From contig JAHBVK010000028.1 in NCBI GenBank assembly GCA_019637555.1, positions 16,642 to 80,641 on the forward strand: 64,000 bases of DNA, given 5' to 3'. Made by a program: the position numbers and the translations under genes. The stretch comes from Anaerolineae bacterium (lineage in GTDB: Bacteria > Chloroflexota > Anaerolineae > Aggregatilineales > UBA2796). Shown here one piece after another: positions 61,814-64,000 of the stretch (position 1 is its first letter; each line of letters starts with the position of its first letter). The notes beneath the pieces are model-generated. The model saw only the letters and a program-made list of their open reading frames with translations. It was not told where the DNA came from and searched no databases.

Positions 61814-64000
61814 TTACTTGCCGCCGGATGACCCGTTTGACGAAGGGTGTGGCGCCCCCTGCGCTTCCTCCATTTCATCCGCCTCATCGTGTTCCTGCGC
61901 TACGGGGCGCTGGATGATCTGCATCACTGCATTGACTTTATCGTTCTTAGTCAGCGAGATGCCCACAAAGTCGCCCTTGCTGGCACGAGGCCCATGCGGT
62001 GCGCCTCTGAATTTCACCACTTTGAACTTGCCGCGCAACGTGAGGATCACTACTAGATCGTCAAGCGTCATGATCGTACCTGCAGAAATGCGGTCACCGA
62101 GTCCAAGCTTCATCGTGATCACACCCGCGCCAGCACGCCCTTGCAGCGGATATTCAGCAAGCGGTGAACTCTTCGCCAAACCCAATTCGGTGATCGTATA
62201 GACGGCATTACCATCGCGCGCCAGCAGCAGCGCCGTCACCTGATCGCTATCTGCCAATTTGATGCCGCGCATACCGCCAGCAGGTAAACCTGTTGGACGC
62301 ACTTCCGACACTTTGAAGCGGATGGACTGGCCCTCTGCGGTGACTAACAGCACCTCATCATCTTCGTCAACGTATTTGGCGGCAATTAGGTTGTCGTCGC
62401 CTACATTCATGATCGAGAACGCTTTTGCCACCAATCCGGGCAAGTCGGTCACTCGGATGCGCTTAACGTCCCCGCGATCTGTAGCGAAGAACAGAAAGCC
62501 ATCCTCGAACGAGGGGACAAAGCTGAACGCACCAACGATGCGCTCGTTATTCCGCAGGTCGGAGATTAATTTCAGTTCCGCGCCTGTTGAGGGATCATCT
62601 GCCAGCGGCAGTTGCTGTACTGGCAGTGTCACCGCCCGTCCGTCCGACGTGATCAAATAGAGAATGTCGGCGGTGTTACTGCGGAGTAAGAAACGTGGCG
62701 GATCTTGTGTCTGCGCGGTGATCTTAGGCGGCGCATCCTGATAGGTACGACTGAGGCGCTGCCCGACGGTCAGTGCCACCCAAGTGCTCTCGTTGTGCGC
62801 CAACAGATCGTCCGCCGTTACCGGACGTGCCGGACTGTTCATCACGATTGTGCGGCGCGGATCATTGTACTTCTGCTTGATTGCCAGCATTTCGTCAGCG
62901 ATGACTTTGCGCATAGCAACAGGTGTTTGCAGGAGAAAGTTGAGATGCTCGATCAGTTTGATCTTTTCGTCGTATTCTGCGTTGATCTTCTCGCGCTCCA
63001 AAGAAGCCAAGCGCCGCAGTTGCATGTCGAGGATCGCTGTCGCTTGCGCTTCCGTCAGTTCAAAGCGATCCATCAGGTTGCGTCGCGCGTCTTCCGTGCT
63101 GTCGCTCTGGCGGATGGTCATGATTACCCGATCCAGATCGTTCAGCGCGATTAGCAATCCTTCGAGGATGTGCGCGCGTGCCCGCGCGTGCGCCAGATCG
63201 TACTCGGTGCGACGCCGTACCACATCGATGCGATGATCGAGATAGACGCGCAGTGCCTGCTTCAGTGTCAGGGTGCGTGGTTCACCATCGACCAGCGCCA
63301 GCATGATCACGCCGAATGTGGATTGCAGCGGTGTGTACTTAAACAGATCATTCAACACATCAGCCGGATCGGCGTTGGTCTTGCACTCGACAACGATACG
63401 CAACCCCTGACGATCCGACTCATCGCGTAGATCGCTGATGCCGTCAATACGCTCATCGCGCACCAGATCAGCGATACGCTCGATCATGCTGTTCTTGTTA
63501 ATGGCATAGGGGATTTCGCTGATGATGATGCGCGTTTTGCCACGTCCGAGATCTTCAATATGTGCTTTTGCACGTACGATCAGCTTGCTGCGTCCGGTGG
63601 CATAGGCAGCCATCAACAGGTCTTCATTGGACTTGGCGTCGTGGCGGAAAACTAAACCACCAGTGGGAAAATCAGGTCCTTTGATGTACTCCAGCAAATG
63701 AGCCACATCGACGTTTTCAAGGTTATCCCAATTCCGCAGCATATAGGCGCAGGCATCGATTACCTCGCCGAGATTGTGCGGCGGGATATTAGTCGACATA
63801 CCGACAGCGATGCCCGACGAACCGTTGACCAGCAGATTAGGGATCGAGGCAGGCAAGACCACAGGCTCTTGCAGTGAACCGTCGAAATTATCCGCGAATT
63901 CAATGGTGTTTCTCTCAATGTCAGTGAGTAGTTCCGTACCCAGCGGCTGCATCCGCGCTTCGGTGTAGCGCATCGCAGCGGGCGCATCTCCGTCAATGCT
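61814..64000 (-). CDS. gyrA: DNA gyrase subunit A (5' end outside window)
   Basis: The minus-strand frame enters from the right edge and runs 728 codons plus stop at 61814. It starts within SIDGD before the active-site Tyr (RYTEARM, Tyr codon at 63967-63965), so the first about 110 residues, with the quinolone region, are missing. The tower and coiled-coil regions and the six-bladed C-terminal domain are complete. The GyrA-box position reads QGRAGAG instead of QRRGGKG, so wrapping may be reduced and a ParC-like role cannot be excluded. The tail ends in a Glu/Asp-, then Ser/Gly-rich sequence. Confidence 0.9.
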   Translation of the reverse strand, partial: SIDGDAPAAMRYTEARMQPLGTELLTDIERNTIEFADNFDGSLQEPVVLPASIPNLLVNGSSGIAVGMSTNIPPHNLGEVIDACAYMLRNWDNLENVDVAHLLEYIKGPDFPTGGLVFRHDAKSNEDLLMAAYATGRSKLIVRAKAHIEDLGRGKTRIIISEIPYAINKNSMIERIADLVRDERIDGISDLRDESDRQGLRIVVECKTNADPADVLNDLFKYTPLQSTFGVIMLALVDGEPRTLTLKQALRVYLDHRIDVVRRRTEYDLAHARARAHILEGLLIALNDLDRVIMTIRQSDSTEDARRNLMDRFELTEAQATAILDMQLRRLASLEREKINAEYDEKIKLIEHLNFLLQTPVAMRKVIADEMLAIKQKYNDPRRTIVMNSPARPVTADDLLAHNESTWVALTVGQRLSRTYQDAPPKITAQTQDPPRFLLRSNTADILYLITSDGRAVTLPVQQLPLADDPSTGAELKLISDLRNNERIVGAFSFVPSFEDGFLFFATDRGDVKRIRVTDLPGLVAKAFSIMNVGDDNLIAAKYVDEDDEVLLVTAEGQSIRFKVSEVRPTGLPAGGMRGIKLADSDQVTALLLARDGNAVYTITELGLAKSSPLAEYPLQGRAGAGVITMKLGLGDRISAGTIMTLDDLVVILTLRGKFKVVKFRGAPHGPRASKGDFVGISLTKNDKVNAVMQIIQRPVAQEHDEADEMEEAQGAPHPSSNGSSGGK

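Overview
The window is a gene-dense bacterial chromosome segment of roughly even GC content, with about 52 protein genes. I saw no tRNA, rRNA, CRISPR array, insertion sequence or prophage. Gene content suggests an aerobic member of the Chloroflexota: a fused CrtYc/CrtYd-type lycopene cyclase in a crtI-crtB-cyclase cluster, a Ser/Thr kinase-ATPase-TPR fusion, several SH3b proteins and lipoproteins with Pro/Thr linkers, and a two-subunit 2-oxoacid:ferredoxin oxidoreductase. The phylum call is inference from gene families only.

Positions 1-4125 (minus): one operon-like run of GMC oxidoreductase, degenerate CPBP-like membrane protein, gatC, a pseudo-receiver/degenerate GGDEF protein and a response regulator cut by the window edge. 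4221-11015 (plus): two tandem M42 peptidases and three glycosyltransferase-type genes, tightly packed. 10980-12922 (minus): a glycosidase-like protein and PncC. 13145-14894 (plus): a membrane protein and a two-S1-domain protein. 14978-19417 (minus): a VKOR-family protein, then the carotenoid operon crtI-crtB-lycopene cyclase-small membrane protein.

19739-23024 (plus): a sugar ABC transporter (binding protein, single-domain ATPase, permease) preceded by a palindrome-rich spacer. 23099-27888: a lipoprotein, a 69-aa ORF, and a GntR regulator-korA-korB operon with a palindrome upstream. 28061-30772 (plus): a strong promoter with a hairpin-rich leader, a membrane SH3b protein and an exported S33-type hydrolase. 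30898-34945 (plus): gap-pgk, then uppP and a GNAT-like protein. 35461-37008: an orphan NarL-class sensor kinase. 37011-41888 (minus): an M23 peptidase/beta-propeller protein, an RRM RNA-binding protein, and ftsA-ftsQ without ftsZ.

42062-64000: an XRE regulator, a 1351-aa exported subtilase, the kinase-ATPase-TPR protein, a membrane protein with an HEVGH motif, a GH5-like enzyme, miaB, an SH3b lipoprotein, rocD, a Moco oxidoreductase, a PhnD-like lipoprotein, two paralogous ABC-2-like membrane proteins without an ATPase, a secreted sugar-dehydrogenase-type protein, and most of gyrA running off the right edge.

No single locus is a convincing new multi-gene system. The best leads are the HEVGH membrane protein, the leader RNA at 28096-28180, the GntR-korAB palindrome, the palindrome-rich crtI/ABC-transporter spacer, and several proteins whose catalytic or phospho-accepting residues have been lost.
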